Below are positions 53,650 through 62,556 of a stretch of 64,000 nt of DNA, piece after piece. The position numbers and the translations under genes are program-made. The notes beneath the pieces were generated by a model. It was not told the DNA's origin. It was given only the letters and a program-made list of their open reading frames with translations, and searched no databases. This DNA is from DATJIG01 sp050260515 (GTDB lineage: Bacteria > Pseudomonadota > Alphaproteobacteria > SMXQ01), in assembly GCA_050260515.1 (NCBI GenBank), contig JBLNCI010000029.1, positions 23,517 to 87,516 on the forward strand, in the 5' to 3' direction. Each line of letters starts with the position of its first letter. Position 1 is the stretch's first letter.

Positions 53650-55829
53650 CGTCCCGCCTTCACCGCGCGGCGGCGGTCGTGGAGGATGAACTCGGTGTAG
53701 CCGTTGGGCTGCTCGCGGCCCTTGAACACCAGATCGCACGCCGCCTTGAAGGCGATGCCGTCGTACGACGGCGCCATCGGCCGGTAGTTGGGATCGCCGG
53801 CGTTCTGGCGGTCGACGACCTTGGCCATGCGCTTCATCGTCTCCATCACCTGCGCCTCGGTGCAGATGCCGTGGCGCAGCCAGTTGGCGATGTGCTGGCT
53901 GGAGATGCGCAGCGTCGCGCGGTCCTCCATCAGGCCGACGTCGTGGATGTCGGGCACCTTCGAGCAGCCGACGCCCTGGTCGACCCAGCGCACGACGTAG
54001 CCGAGGATGCCCTGGGCGTTGTTGTCGAGCTCCTGCTGCACCGCATCGGGCGCGAAGTTCGACTGCGAGATCGGCAGCGTCAGGATGTCGTCGAGCTTCG
54101 CGGGCGGGCGCTTCTCGATCTCCTCCTGGCGCTTGCGCACGTCGACCTGATGGTAATGCAGCGCGTGCAGCGTCGCCGCTGTCGGCGACGGCACCCAGGC
54201 GGTGTTGGCGCCCGCCATCGGGTGGCCGATCTTCTGCGCCAGCATGTCGGCCATCTTGTCCGGCATCGCCCACATGCCCTTGCCGATCTGCGCCTTGCCG
54301 CGCAGGCCGTTGGCGAGCGCGACGTCGACGTTGTTGTCCTCGTAGGCCTTGATCCACGCCGTCGACTTCATGTCGTTCTTGCGGACCATCGGCCCCGCTT
54401 CCATCGAGGTGTGGATCTCGTCGCCGGTCCTGTCGAGGAAGCCGGTGTTGACGAAGATCACGCGATTGGTCGCGGCGTGGATGCAGGCGGCGAGGTTGAT
54501 CGTCGTGCGCCGCTCCTCGTCCATGATGCCGATCTTCGCCGTGTAGCGCCCGAGCCCGAGCGCCTCCTCGACGCGGCCGAACAGCTCGTCGGCGAACGCC
54601 ACCTCCTCGGGCCCGTGCATCTTCGGGCGCACGATGTAGACGGAGCCGACGCGGGTGTTGCGGATTTCGCGCGCGTTGCCCTTGATGTCGTGGATGGCGA
54701 TCGCGACGCTGACCATCGCATCGAGCATGTTCTGCGGAATCTCGGCGCCCGTGGGGTCGAGCACCGCATCGGTCATGATGTGGAGTCCGACGTTGCGGTT
54801 CAGCATCAGGCTGCGGCCGTGGAGCCGGAGCTCGCCTGCGCCCGGCGCACCCGGTCCCGCCGCCTTGGTGTAGACGCGGTCAGGGTTGAGCTTGCGGTCC
54901 ATCGTCCGGCCGCCCTTGTCGAAGCTCGCCGTCAGTGTGCCCTTCATCAGGCCGAGCCAGTTCCGGTAGATCTGGGCGAGGTCGTCGGCGTCGACGACGG
55001 CGACCGAATCCTCCATGTCCATGATCGTCGTGAGCGCCGATTCGAGCACGATGTCGGCGATGCCCGCCGCGTCGGTCTTGCCGATCGGATGGCCGCGGTC
55101 GATCGCGATCTCGATGTGGAGCCCGTGGCGCATCAGCAGGACCGCCGACGGCGCCGAGGCCGCGCCGCGGTAGCCGACGAACTGGATGTGATCGCGCAGG
55201 CTCGTCTTCGATCCGTCCTTGAGCGTGACGACGAGCGCACCGTTGTCGATCGCGTAGCCGGTCGCATCGGCGTGGGAGCCCTTCGCGAGCGGCGCCGCCT
55301 GGTCGAGGATCTCGCGCGCCTTGGCGATGACGCGCGCCCCGCGCGCCGGGTTGTAGCCGGATCCGCGGGTCGCGCCGCCGTCCTCGGGGATGACGTCGGT
55401 GCCGTAGAGCGCGTCGTACAGCGAGCCCCAGCGCGCGTTCGCCGCATTGAGCGAATAGCGCGCGTTCGACAGCGGCACGACGAGCTGCGGACCGGCGATG
55501 CGCGCGATCTCGTCGTCGACGTTGGCGGTCGCCACCGCCTTCGCGACCGGCGGCGGCAGCAGGTAGCCGATCTCGGTCAGGAACGACTTGTAGGCCGCAG
55601 CGTCATGGGGCTTGCCCTTGCGGTCGCGGTGCCACGCGTCGATCTTCGCCTGCAGCTCGTCGCGCTTCTTCAGGAGCGCGCGGTTCTTCGGCGCGAGGTC
55701 GCGGACGATGGCGGCGAACCCGCGCCAGAAATCGCCAGCCGACACTCCCGTTCCCGGAAGCGCCTCGTTGGCGATGAAGTCCGCCAACACCTTTTCGACC
55801 TTGAGGCCTTCGATCTCGACTCGCGCCAT
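53646..55829 (-). CDS. glcB: Malate synthase G
   Basis: This is a monomeric malate synthase of the G type, 727 residues. It condenses glyoxylate with acetyl-CoA to malate. Catalytic stretches include LMRHGLHIEIAIDRGHPIGK, TTIMDMEDSVAVVDADD and FVNTGFLDRTGDEIHTSMEA. VYIVRPKMHGPEEVAFADEL is a further signature. ATG 55829 gives the normal MARVEIEGLKVEK start; the longer frame upstream runs through a repeat and is not coding. It converges on glcDEF, consuming the glyoxylate made there. The upstream region holds TGTCCCA element copy B. Confidence 0.96.
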   Translation of the reverse strand: MARVEIEGLKVEKVLADFIANEALPGTGVSAGDFWRGFAAIVRDLAPKNRALLKKRDELQAKIDAWHRDRKGKPHDAAAYKSFLTEIGYLLPPPVAKAVATANVDDEIARIAGPQLVVPLSNARYSLNAANARWGSLYDALYGTDVIPEDGGATRGSGYNPARGARVIAKAREILDQAAPLAKGSHADATGYAIDNGALVVTLKDGSKTSLRDHIQFVGYRGAASAPSAVLLMRHGLHIEIAIDRGHPIGKTDAAGIADIVLESALTTIMDMEDSVAVVDADDLAQIYRNWLGLMKGTLTASFDKGGRTMDRKLNPDRVYTKAAGPGAPGAGELRLHGRSLMLNRNVGLHIMTDAVLDPTGAEIPQNMLDAMVSVAIAIHDIKGNAREIRNTRVGSVYIVRPKMHGPEEVAFADELFGRVEEALGLGRYTAKIGIMDEERRTTINLAACIHAATNRVIFVNTGFLDRTGDEIHTSMEAGPMVRKNDMKSTAWIKAYEDNNVDVALANGLRGKAQIGKGMWAMPDKMADMLAQKIGHPMAGANTAWVPSPTAATLHALHYHQVDVRKRQEEIEKRPPAKLDDILTLPISQSNFAPDAVQQELDNNAQGILGYVVRWVDQGVGCSKVPDIHDVGLMEDRATLRISSQHIANWLRHGICTEAQVMETMKRMAKVVDRQNAGDPNYRPMAPSYDGIAFKAACDLVFKGREQPNGYTEFILHDRRRAVKAGR

Positions 55830-56329
55830 GTGCGATCGCGCCCGAGGCGGACGCCCTCTGTGCTCAGTGTGATTGGATAACCGACCGGGGCGGGAGATTA
55901 GCAAAAGGGCGCGGCGGTTCCACGCCTCAACTGCGCGTCCATCGCGCCGCGGCGCTGTCCCACGGCCCGCGCGGCGCCGCGCCGGTGTGGGACAGCAATT
56001 GCCGCGGGTTTCAGCCAAAAACCCCCGAGTGTCCCACTGTCCCACAGCGGGCATTTGGGACACCTGGGACAGTTGGGACACTTTTGCACAGGCGGATGCG
56101 AGCGCGTGCGTGCGGCACGGTTCTCGCATCATAGATGACCGTCCGCGGCACCCGCCCCCGAGCCCGTGGCGGAGGTTCGGCCGACGGTGTCATCCCCCGC
56201 ATGTGTGATAGACCGTATGCGATAGATTTGGCGCCGGACTTCCCCGCGCCGCCTGCGTCCGGCATCGGTGGCCGGTGCGGCGCGTCGTCAGTCCCGATAC
56301 CTGACCCGACACCTGAAAGGACAACACCC
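55830..56329. other. Divergent intergenic region holding TGTCCCA element B
   Basis: This 500-base gap between malate synthase G (minus) and the VOC protein (plus) contains the palindromic element at 55956-56084 and its surroundings. I see no convincing gene in the rest. The promoters of glcB and of the VOC gene must lie here. Confidence 0.6.
55956..56084. repeat. TGTCCCA palindromic element, copy B
   Basis: The same arrangement as at 33781-33930. TGTCCCAC (55956-55963) with GTGTGGGACA (55985-55994), then TGTCCCACTGTCCCA (56030-56044) facing TGGGACA units at 56056, 56065 and 56074 (spacing 9), ending GACACTTTT. The inner spacer is different from copy A, but stems and the TTTGGGACACCTGGGACAGT core are kept. 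It lies upstream of glcB. Confidence 0.8.
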
Positions 56330-56752
56330 GTGGCGCTGCGCCCGTTCCATCTCGCCTTTCCCGTCCACGACCTCGAAAGCGCGCGCGCGTTCTGGGGCGG
56401 CACGATGGGATGCCCCGAGGGGCGCAGCTCGGACCAGTGGATCGACTTCGACTTCTTCGGCCACCAGATCGTCGCCCACCTCGTGCCGGGCCGCGAGGCG
56501 CCGGACGTCGCCGGCAACGCGGTCGACGGCCACCACGTCCCGGTGCCGCATTTCGGCATCGTGCTCGAGATGAAGGACTGGCGCGCCCTCGCCGACCGCC
56601 TGACGGCGGCGGCCGTCGAGTTCGTGATCGAGCCGTACGTGCGGTTCGAGGGTCAGCCCGGCGAGCAGGCCACCATGTTCTTCCGCGACCCGAGCGGCAA
56701 CGCGATCGAGATGAAGGCCTTCGAGAACCTCGCCCAGCTCTTCGCGAAGTAG
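56330..56752 (+). CDS. VOC (glyoxalase/dioxygenase-superfamily) protein
   Basis: This is a 140-residue VOC-fold protein with two beta-alpha-beta-beta-beta modules. The first metal-ligand candidate is His in PFHLAFPVHDLESARAFW; others are in HFGIVLEMKDW and FFRDPSGNAIEMK (Glu in EMK). The start is GTG 56330 with GAAAGGA upstream. It resembles bleomycin-resistance/glyoxalase-type proteins used in many reactions. No neighbour indicates a substrate. Confidence 0.87.
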   Translation: MALRPFHLAFPVHDLESARAFWGGTMGCPEGRSSDQWIDFDFFGHQIVAHLVPGREAPDVAGNAVDGHHVPVPHFGIVLEMKDWRALADRLTAAAVEFVIEPYVRFEGQPGEQATMFFRDPSGNAIEMKAFENLAQLFAK

Positions 56753-56779
56753 CCGGCCCCTCACGCGGTCAGCGCCGGA

Positions 56780-57124
56780 TCACGTCTCGGGGTTGCGCAC
56801 GAAGCAGTAGATGATCCGGGTCGTTTCGTTGAAGCAGGCGACCGCGCGGCCCGTCGGATTCTCATGGTGCGACAGGATCCGCTGGGGCGGCACGCGGACC
56901 CACGAGCCGCGGATGCGGATCTCGTAGCCGGTGTCCGTCTCGTGCCAGTCGGCATCGTCGAGGGCGTGGCAATCGGAGATGCTGCAGCACGGCGAGTTCG
57001 TGCCGGGTTGCTTGAGGGCCTCGTACCATCCGTGCAGCGAGCCGTCGGAATCCGGCGGCGGCGCCGCGGACGCCACGCCAGCGGCGGCAATCAGGGGCAC
57101 GAGGGCGACAACCATCCGCTTCAT
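56780..57124 (-). CDS. Small secreted cysteine-containing protein
   Basis: This is a 114-residue protein with a signal peptide (RMVVALVPLIAAAGVASA) and a CC pair in NSPCCSISDCHAL, followed by WHETDTGYEIRIRGSWVRVP and two more Cys. Proteins of this shape (a short Cys-rich segment then R-I-x-G-x-W-V-x-V-P) are frequent in Hyphomicrobiales; the function is unknown to me. It converges with the VOC gene 27 bases away. Confidence 0.7.
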   Translation of the reverse strand: MKRMVVALVPLIAAAGVASAAPPPDSDGSLHGWYEALKQPGTNSPCCSISDCHALDDADWHETDTGYEIRIRGSWVRVPPQRILSHHENPTGRAVACFNETTRIIYCFVRNPET

Positions 57125-57556
57125 GGATCGATCCTCGGTCTGCGATGCCCACGCCCGGCATCGTTGTCACAACGCAAAAGACGCAAGGGTCGTGCCGTGC
57201 GGCGAATACGGGTTCGCGACCGGCCGCGCTCCGGTGCCGTCACGGCGCACGTGGCGGGAATCCGCGGCTGACGCGCCGACGGCGACGGACGCGCGGTGTC
57301 CCCGCCGCGCCCGTGCCGCCGCGCGCTACCGAAATGACGCGGACCGGAATGAGGCAATCGCCGCTGAAACCACGCGTGCGATTCCGTGACGCAAAGGGCT
57401 CCCCACCGGTGGCGTTCTTTCGGCGAATTGCTGTCCGCAATGTGAGCGGCGGCGGAACCGAGACGCGCGATGCCGCGTTGTTATCGCGCTGAGCCGAGCG
57501 AGGCGTGCCTGCGCGGCCGGAGCACCGAACGGGGGCTACCCCGAGGAGACGCGGGC
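57125..57556. other. Gap with no convincing gene
   Basis: Between the small secreted protein (minus) and the oxidase operon (plus) lies about 430 bases of Arg-rich-frame DNA. A frame at 57145-57492 has no recognisable protein and no ribosome site. It presumably holds the promoter of the ba3 oxidase genes; I see no clear -35/-10 or terminator. Confidence 0.5.
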
Positions 57557-57718
57557 ATGGCGACGTCCAGCGACCGAGAGCAACAGACACTCGCGGAAGT
57601 CATGCGCGAGGTTCCGCGCGGGGCGCTCGCGCTGGCGGCCTTCACGGTCGCCCTTCTCCTGATCGTGTGGCTCATCGTCTACGTCTTCGTCTTCCTGCCG
57701 CGCGGCATGGTGAGCTGA
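57557..57718 (+). CDS. Small one-helix protein of the ba3-type oxidase operon
   Basis: This is a 53-residue protein with one TM helix (LALAAFTVALLLIVWLIVYV) after a hydrophilic N-terminus. GAGGAG at 57543-57548 precedes ATG 57557. The subunit II gene starts 2 bases after the stop. It probably corresponds to the small membrane subunit (IIa/IV-type) of B-family oxidases. Sequence evidence alone would not prove that. Confidence 0.7.
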   Translation: MATSSDREQQTLAEVMREVPRGALALAAFTVALLLIVWLIVYVFVFLPRGMVS

Positions 57719-57720
57719 TC

Positions 57721-58263
57721 ATGCCGGCGACCGAGGAGGGCATTCTCCGCACCGAGATCCGCTGGGCCGTGGTCGCCGTCGGCATGGTGAGCGTGATCAT
57801 GCTCGCCGTCATCTATGCGGGCCTGGTCCATCACATCAATCCGCCGAGCAATCTCGAGAAGATCGACCCCAACGCACTGCACCTCACCGGCGAGTTCACG
57901 GAGACCAATCTCGGAACCCGGGTTGCCGCCAACGGGCAGGTGACGACGCGCATCGTCGCGACCCAGTTCACCTTCCAGCCGCCATGCCTCGTCGTCCCGA
58001 CGAACCGGCCGGTGGTTCTGCGCTTCGCGACGCCCGACGTCATCCACGGCATCCTCATCACCGGCACCAACGTGAACACGATGGTCGTCCCGGGCTACGT
58101 CAGCCAGGTCCAGACGGTGTTCACGAAGCCCGGCAACGTGCTGATGCCGTGCGACGAGTTCTGCGGTCTCGGCCACAGCGAGATGTTCGCGACGGTCCGC
58201 GTCGTTCCGGAGAGCGAGTTCCGACCGGACGCCGACGGGAGGGTTGCCTGTGAGGCACGCTAG
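57721..58263 (+). CDS. ba3-type cytochrome c oxidase subunit II
   Basis: This is a 180-residue subunit II with one TM helix (about 17-35) and a periplasmic cupredoxin domain. CuA ligands are H109 (DVIHGI), C144, C148, H152 and M155 (PCDEFCGLGHSEM). Short length and single TM helix mark the B-family (ba3) type. The stop overlaps the start of the subunit I gene. Confidence 0.92.
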   Translation: MPATEEGILRTEIRWAVVAVGMVSVIMLAVIYAGLVHHINPPSNLEKIDPNALHLTGEFTETNLGTRVAANGQVTTRIVATQFTFQPPCLVVPTNRPVVLRFATPDVIHGILITGTNVNTMVVPGYVSQVQTVFTKPGNVLMPCDEFCGLGHSEMFATVRVVPESEFRPDADGRVACEAR

Positions 58264-59884
58264 GACGCTGACCCTCGCGCACCTCTGGTTCGGCCTCGGG
58301 GCCTTCGCCATCGCGGCCGCGCTCGGCGCATGGCAGATGCTGGCGCGCAGCCCGCTGCCCGCGCCGTTCCTCACCGCCGCATCGTATTTCGGCTCGGTGA
58401 CGCTGCACGGCACGACGATGGCCTACGTCCTGCCGACCTTCTTCATCATGGGGTTCGGCTACTACGTGGCCGAAACCGCGCTGGATCGGCCGCTGCCCGC
58501 GCCCTCGCTGGCCTGGATCGGCTACGGGCTCGGCGTCGTCGGCGCGGCGATGGCGGCGATCACCGTTCTCTCCGGCCGCGCCACCGTGCTCTACACGTTC
58601 TACCCGCCGCTCACCGGCAGCGCGTTCTACTACATCGGCATCATCCTGGTCGTGGTCGGCTCGTGGATCTGGTGCGGGTTGATGATCCTCGCGATGGCGC
58701 AGTGGAAGCGCGCCAATCCCGGAGCACCCGTGCCGCTGCCGATGTTCGCCACAGTCGCCAACGCGGTGATGTGGCTGTGGACCACCGTCGGCGTCGCTGC
58801 CGAGCTGCTGTTCCAGGTGCTGCCCGCTGCCTTCGGGTGGAATCCCACGGTCGACGTCGGACTGTCCCGAACGCTGTTCTCCTGGACGCTGCACGCCATC
58901 GTCTACTTCTGGCTGATCCCGGCCTACATCGCCTTCTACACGATGGCGCCGCAGGCCGCCGGCGGCCGCCTCTACAGCGACACGATGGGGCGGCTCACGT
59001 TCATCCTGTTCCTGATCTACAGCCTGCCGGTCGGCATCCACCACCTGCTGATGGACCCCGAGCAGTCGAATGCGTTCAAGTTCCTGCAGGTCAGTCTCAC
59101 GGCGCTGGTCACCGTTCCGACGCTGCTCACGGTGTTCACCATCGCCGCGTCGATGGAGATCGCCGGCCGGCTGCGCGGCGGGCGGGGATTGCTGGGCTGG
59201 ATCGGCGCGCTGCCGTGGGAGCGGCCGATGGTGCTGGCCACCGGCCTCGCCTTCGTCATGCTCGGGTTCGGCGGGCTCGGCGGCATCATCAACATGAGCT
59301 ACGGCATGAACGCGATGATCCACAACACGTCGTGGGTCACCGCACACTTCCACCTGATCTTCGGCGGCACCGCCGTGATCATGTATTTCGCCATCGCGTA
59401 CACGATCTGGCCGTCGCTGACCGGCCGCGCGGCTCCGTCGCTTGCACGACAGCGTCTCCAGCTCTGGCTGTGGTTCGTCGGCATGATGGTGATGACCCTG
59501 CCCTGGCACTACCTCGGCTTGATGGGCCAATGGCGGCGCGTGGCGACGTTCAACTATGCCGATCCGGTCATCGCCGGTTGGGGGCCGTGGGTCGTGGTCT
59601 CCGTGGTCGGCGGCCTGGTGCTCCTTGCCAGCGCGATCCTCTTCGTCTGGAATCTGGCGCAGTTCCACGGCCATCGCGCGGCCGCCGTCATCGAGCGCGC
59701 CGCCGCCCCGCTCTATGCCGCCGCCGTGCACCCGCCGACCCGGGTCCCGTCGACGCTGAACGGATTCGCGGTGTGGAACGTGCTGGTCCTCGTCCTGATG
59801 GTGGCCGCGTACGGCTATCCGATCGGGCAGTTCTTCTTCATCGACGCGCCTCAGGCGATCTGGCACAGAGTCGACGGCAGGTGA
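58250..59884 (+). CDS. ba3-type cytochrome c oxidase subunit I
   Basis: This is the haem-copper subunit I, 544 residues with about 13 TM helices. Low-spin haem ligand H53 lies in VTLHGTTMAY. The Cu-B/cross-link motif is WTLHAIVYFWLIP, the HH pair is GIHHLLMDP, and the haem a3 and partner His are in VTAHFHLIFGG. It lacks the Glu of the A-family HPEVY, as B-type oxidases do. I use GTG 58250 because GGGAGGG at 58238-58244 is well spaced; TTG 58244 is possible. ATP is conserved by proton pumping to oxygen, probably at low oxygen levels (family knowledge). Confidence 0.93.
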   Translation: MRHARTLTLAHLWFGLGAFAIAAALGAWQMLARSPLPAPFLTAASYFGSVTLHGTTMAYVLPTFFIMGFGYYVAETALDRPLPAPSLAWIGYGLGVVGAAMAAITVLSGRATVLYTFYPPLTGSAFYYIGIILVVVGSWIWCGLMILAMAQWKRANPGAPVPLPMFATVANAVMWLWTTVGVAAELLFQVLPAAFGWNPTVDVGLSRTLFSWTLHAIVYFWLIPAYIAFYTMAPQAAGGRLYSDTMGRLTFILFLIYSLPVGIHHLLMDPEQSNAFKFLQVSLTALVTVPTLLTVFTIAASMEIAGRLRGGRGLLGWIGALPWERPMVLATGLAFVMLGFGGLGGIINMSYGMNAMIHNTSWVTAHFHLIFGGTAVIMYFAIAYTIWPSLTGRAAPSLARQRLQLWLWFVGMMVMTLPWHYLGLMGQWRRVATFNYADPVIAGWGPWVVVSVVGGLVLLASAILFVWNLAQFHGHRAAAVIERAAAPLYAAAVHPPTRVPSTLNGFAVWNVLVLVLMVAAYGYPIGQFFFIDAPQAIWHRVDGR

Positions 59885-59890
59885 CGCATC

Positions 59891-60709
59891 ATGGCGGTCT
59901 CCGATCCTGAAGCCGTCGACCGGTCCTGGCGCTTGTGGGCCAGCATCGCCGTCATCTCCGTTCTCGGCTTTTCGGTCGTGTTCGGATTCGTCGTGCTGCC
60001 CATCGTCCAGGGATACAGCGCCGGCATCGATCCGTTCACGGCGATATGCCGCGCCATCGGAATCCAGCCCGGCGCTCCGCCGACGCCGCAGCCGCGAAGC
60101 GAAGCCAGAGCCCAGCCGACCACGCAGGTGGCATGGAGTGCCGACCTGATACGGACGCTTGCCCGCCGCGGAAACGCCGGGGCCGCTGTCGCCCAGGGTT
60201 GCGCCGCCTGCCATGGGGATACCGGCGTTGCGGTGGGCCCGCAGTTTCCCAACCTCGCCGGTCAGTCGGCACTGGCGATCTACAAGCAGCTCCACGACTA
60301 CAAGAGCGGCAGCCGGGTCCACAACATCATGACGGGCATGGCCCAGGCGCTCGCCGACGAGGACATCGTCACCGTCGCCGGCTACTTCTCCTCGAGCACG
60401 GCGCTCGCACTCGACCCGACGTCGGTGCCGTCGGCGCTGCAGGACGTGAAGCGGCTGGTCGAGCGCGGCGACCCTTCGCGCGGCATCCCTGCCTGCAACG
60501 CATGCCATGGCAACAATGCGGGCGGGCCGATCGAGACCCCGACGCTGTCCCGCCAGAGTGCGACCTACCTCACGACACAACTGCAGGCGTTCCGGGCGGG
60601 CGACCGCCGCAACGACATCTACGGGCGCATGCGCGGGATTGCGGCGAAGCTGACGGACGCCGAGATCGACGGTCTCGCCCGCTTCTACGCGGCGACGTCG
60701 GCGTACTAG
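59891..60709 (+). CDS. Membrane-anchored dihaem cytochrome c
   Basis: This 272-residue protein has an N-terminal TM helix (about 17-38) and two c-type haem motifs, CAACH (104-108) and CNACH (202-206). GQSALAIYKQLHDYKSG with SRVHNIMTGMAQAL, and later QLQAFRAGDRRN, repeats a c4-like domain twice. It starts 6 bases after the subunit I stop and is probably the electron donor to the ba3-type oxidase. A Pro/Arg-rich linker (60-80) separates the anchor from the domains. Confidence 0.9.
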   Translation: MAVSDPEAVDRSWRLWASIAVISVLGFSVVFGFVVLPIVQGYSAGIDPFTAICRAIGIQPGAPPTPQPRSEARAQPTTQVAWSADLIRTLARRGNAGAAVAQGCAACHGDTGVAVGPQFPNLAGQSALAIYKQLHDYKSGSRVHNIMTGMAQALADEDIVTVAGYFSSSTALALDPTSVPSALQDVKRLVERGDPSRGIPACNACHGNNAGGPIETPTLSRQSATYLTTQLQAFRAGDRRNDIYGRMRGIAAKLTDAEIDGLARFYAATSAY

Positions 60710-61272
60710 CGCCGCTGCGTGGCGTGGACTAGCGCCCGGTCACGCGGGGGCGTGGTCGTACGCATCGCCGACCATGAAGTCGGGATGGAGACATCCGCAT
60801 GGAGACAAGGGGGAGAATGGCGCGCCCGGAGAGATTCGAACTCCCGACCCTCAGATTCGTAGTCTGATGCTCTATCCAGCTGAGCTACGGGCGCATCCGG
60901 TGCCGTGGCGCGGACCCCGTGATCGGGAAACGCCGTCTCGGCAAGGACTTGGAAGAGGGGCGGCACCCTAAACAAATCGTCCCGGCTTTGCAACCACGCG
61001 GGACGGCTCGCGGAACGACGTCGCAGACGCCGTCGAGGCCTTCGCGAACCCGCCTATCCGAGGCGCGCGGCAGGCGCCATTAACGCCGCGCTAACGCTAC
61101 GCAGCGCTGCGCTGTCGCGCGCCGTGACAGAAAGTGGGCTGGGACTGGACCCACGGCCGAAATCCCGGTAACGTAACGATGTTTTGGCCTTTCCTGCCGT
61201 GGGGGTGATGCGGCGGGGACCATCTGGGGGTCGTTCTTCACCTTCGCCATTAAAAGAAGGCAACAGCAGCGC
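60710..61272. other. Intergenic region containing tRNA-Arg
   Basis: This 563-base gap between the cytochrome gene and the lipoprotein gene holds the tRNA-Arg on the minus strand. No other gene is convincing. The stretch 60895-61272 upstream of the lipoprotein must contain the promoters of the tRNA and lipoprotein. The ATG at 61273 has AGAAGG 12 bases upstream. Confidence 0.6.
60818..60894 (-). tRNA. tRNA-Arg (anticodon ACG)
   Basis: The minus strand folds into a cloverleaf. The acceptor stem is GCGCCCG (60894-60888) with CGGGCGC (60828-60822), discriminator G and an encoded CCA (60820-60818). The anticodon stem-loop TCAGA-CTACGAA-TCTGA gives anticodon ACG. The T-loop is TTCGAAT, the D-loop AGCTGGAT. 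Total length is 77 with CCA. ACG is normally modified to ICG, reading CGU, CGC and CGA codons. Confidence 0.97.
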
Positions 61273-62403
61273 ATGGCCCGTTCGATCCAGCTTGTCGCCG
61301 CGGTGGGGGTGGCAGCGCTCCTCGCCGGGTGTTCGGCAGTCTCGGATACCCTGTTCCCCTCCACCGAAGGGCGCGATCCCGCCGCCCGACAGGCCACGAC
61401 GATCCCGCCGTCCGCGGCGGAATCCAATCCGCAGCCGACCGTCTCGCAAAACGGCCCCTCGCTCGGCACCGGCACGTTCCAGCCGCAGCCGGTGAGCCCG
61501 GGCTCGCCGACCGGCACGGAGGTCGGCCGCAAGGTTCAACAGATCCGCGACGACATCGCGCGGTTGCAGACGGCGATCCGCCAGGAGAACGGCGACCTGC
61601 AGTCGATCCGCAACGCGATCCTGCAGTCCTCGCAGCGCTACCACACCACGGTCGGCGCGATGAGTGCCAAGCTCCAGGCGGGCACCACGCCGGGCAACCC
61701 GCAGATGGTGCAGCAGTTCAACTCGGCCCAGGCCGACCTCGACCAGATCAGCTCGCAGCTCACCCGGCTCAACTCGCTGAGCACGAACGTCGCGGCGTCG
61801 GCGTCGCAGGCGGGCTACCTCCAGGAGACGATCCAGGCGACCTACACGCTGTCGGGCGCGGTGGACGAGGATCACCGCCAGCTCAACGCGCTCGGCGACG
61901 ACCTCAACCGCACGACGGCGCTGATCGACCGTCTCCAGAACGAGGTGTCGCAGGACGTGACCCGCCAGGCGAACTACGTCTCCGACGAGCGCCGCAACCT
62001 CAACACGCTGGCGCAGGCGGTGAAGACCGGTCACATGGTCGGCACCGGGCTGTCGAGCCGCGCGACCAACGGGCCGGTCGGACGGACGACCACCACCGCG
62101 GCGACCCGCGGTCGCCCGCTGGTGGTGATCCGCTTCGATCGCCCGAACGTCGACTATCAGGCGACGCTGAACTCGGTCGTCAACCGCGCGCTCGAGCGCG
62201 AGCCCGGCGCCGCGTTCGATCTCGTCGCCGTCACCCCGGCGCGCAGCGAGGGTCAGGCCGCCGCCGCGAGCCAGGCGCGGCGCAACGCCGAAGGCGTGCT
62301 GCGGTCGCTGACCAGCATGGGGCTGCCGGCGAGCCGGATCAGCCTGTCCGCCACGTCGAGCGCCGACGCCCAGACCAACGAAGTGCACGTCTACGTGCGC
62401 TGA
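61273..62403 (+). CDS. Lipoprotein with coiled-coil region and OmpA-like C-terminus
   Basis: This is a 376-residue lipoprotein; the lipobox LLAG-C has lipidated C20. A Pro/Ser/Gln-rich linker (about 25-85) is followed by a long helical region (about 85-240; KVQQIRDDIARLQTAIRQEN) and a C-terminal OmpA-like domain (about 270-376) with LVVIRFDRPNVDYQATLNSV and ASQARRNAEGVLRSLTSMGL. OmpA-like domains bind peptidoglycan, so it likely tethers the envelope. The start ATG 61273 has a weak AGAAGG site. Confidence 0.75.
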   Translation: MARSIQLVAAVGVAALLAGCSAVSDTLFPSTEGRDPAARQATTIPPSAAESNPQPTVSQNGPSLGTGTFQPQPVSPGSPTGTEVGRKVQQIRDDIARLQTAIRQENGDLQSIRNAILQSSQRYHTTVGAMSAKLQAGTTPGNPQMVQQFNSAQADLDQISSQLTRLNSLSTNVAASASQAGYLQETIQATYTLSGAVDEDHRQLNALGDDLNRTTALIDRLQNEVSQDVTRQANYVSDERRNLNTLAQAVKTGHMVGTGLSSRATNGPVGRTTTTAATRGRPLVVIRFDRPNVDYQATLNSVVNRALEREPGAAFDLVAVTPARSEGQAAAASQARRNAEGVLRSLTSMGLPASRISLSATSSADAQTNEVHVYVR

Positions 62404-62427
62404 GCCGGGCCGAAACGAGCCGCCGGG

Positions 62428-62449
62428 AGCCGCCTCCGGGCGGCTTTTT
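62428..62449 (+). terminator. Terminator of the lipoprotein gene
   Basis: AGCCGCC, loop TCCG, GGCGGCT, then TTTT: a 7-bp stem with a stable UNCG-like loop, 25 bases after the lipoprotein stop. Confidence 0.8.
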
Positions 62450-62556
62450 CATGCCCGCGCCCCGCATGCCCGCCATGGTCTTTTGACTCGGACCGAGCCG
62501 CGCGCTTCAATTGCCGCAGACCGGGAGCGCGGCTCCCCTGCAAGGAGACAGCGGCC

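Noticed and set aside
52416..55880. A very long plus-strand frame through glcF and malate synthase
   Set aside because: Overlaps two genes with clear catalytic motifs; the frame is open only because of base composition.
57145..57492. A 115-codon frame upstream of the oxidase operon
   Set aside because: It is Arg/Pro-rich, has no ribosome site, no recognised motif and looks like chance coding in GC-rich DNA.
60818..60993. Minus-strand protein across the tRNA
   Set aside because: The region folds into a complete tRNA-Arg with encoded CCA; the frame has no homology.
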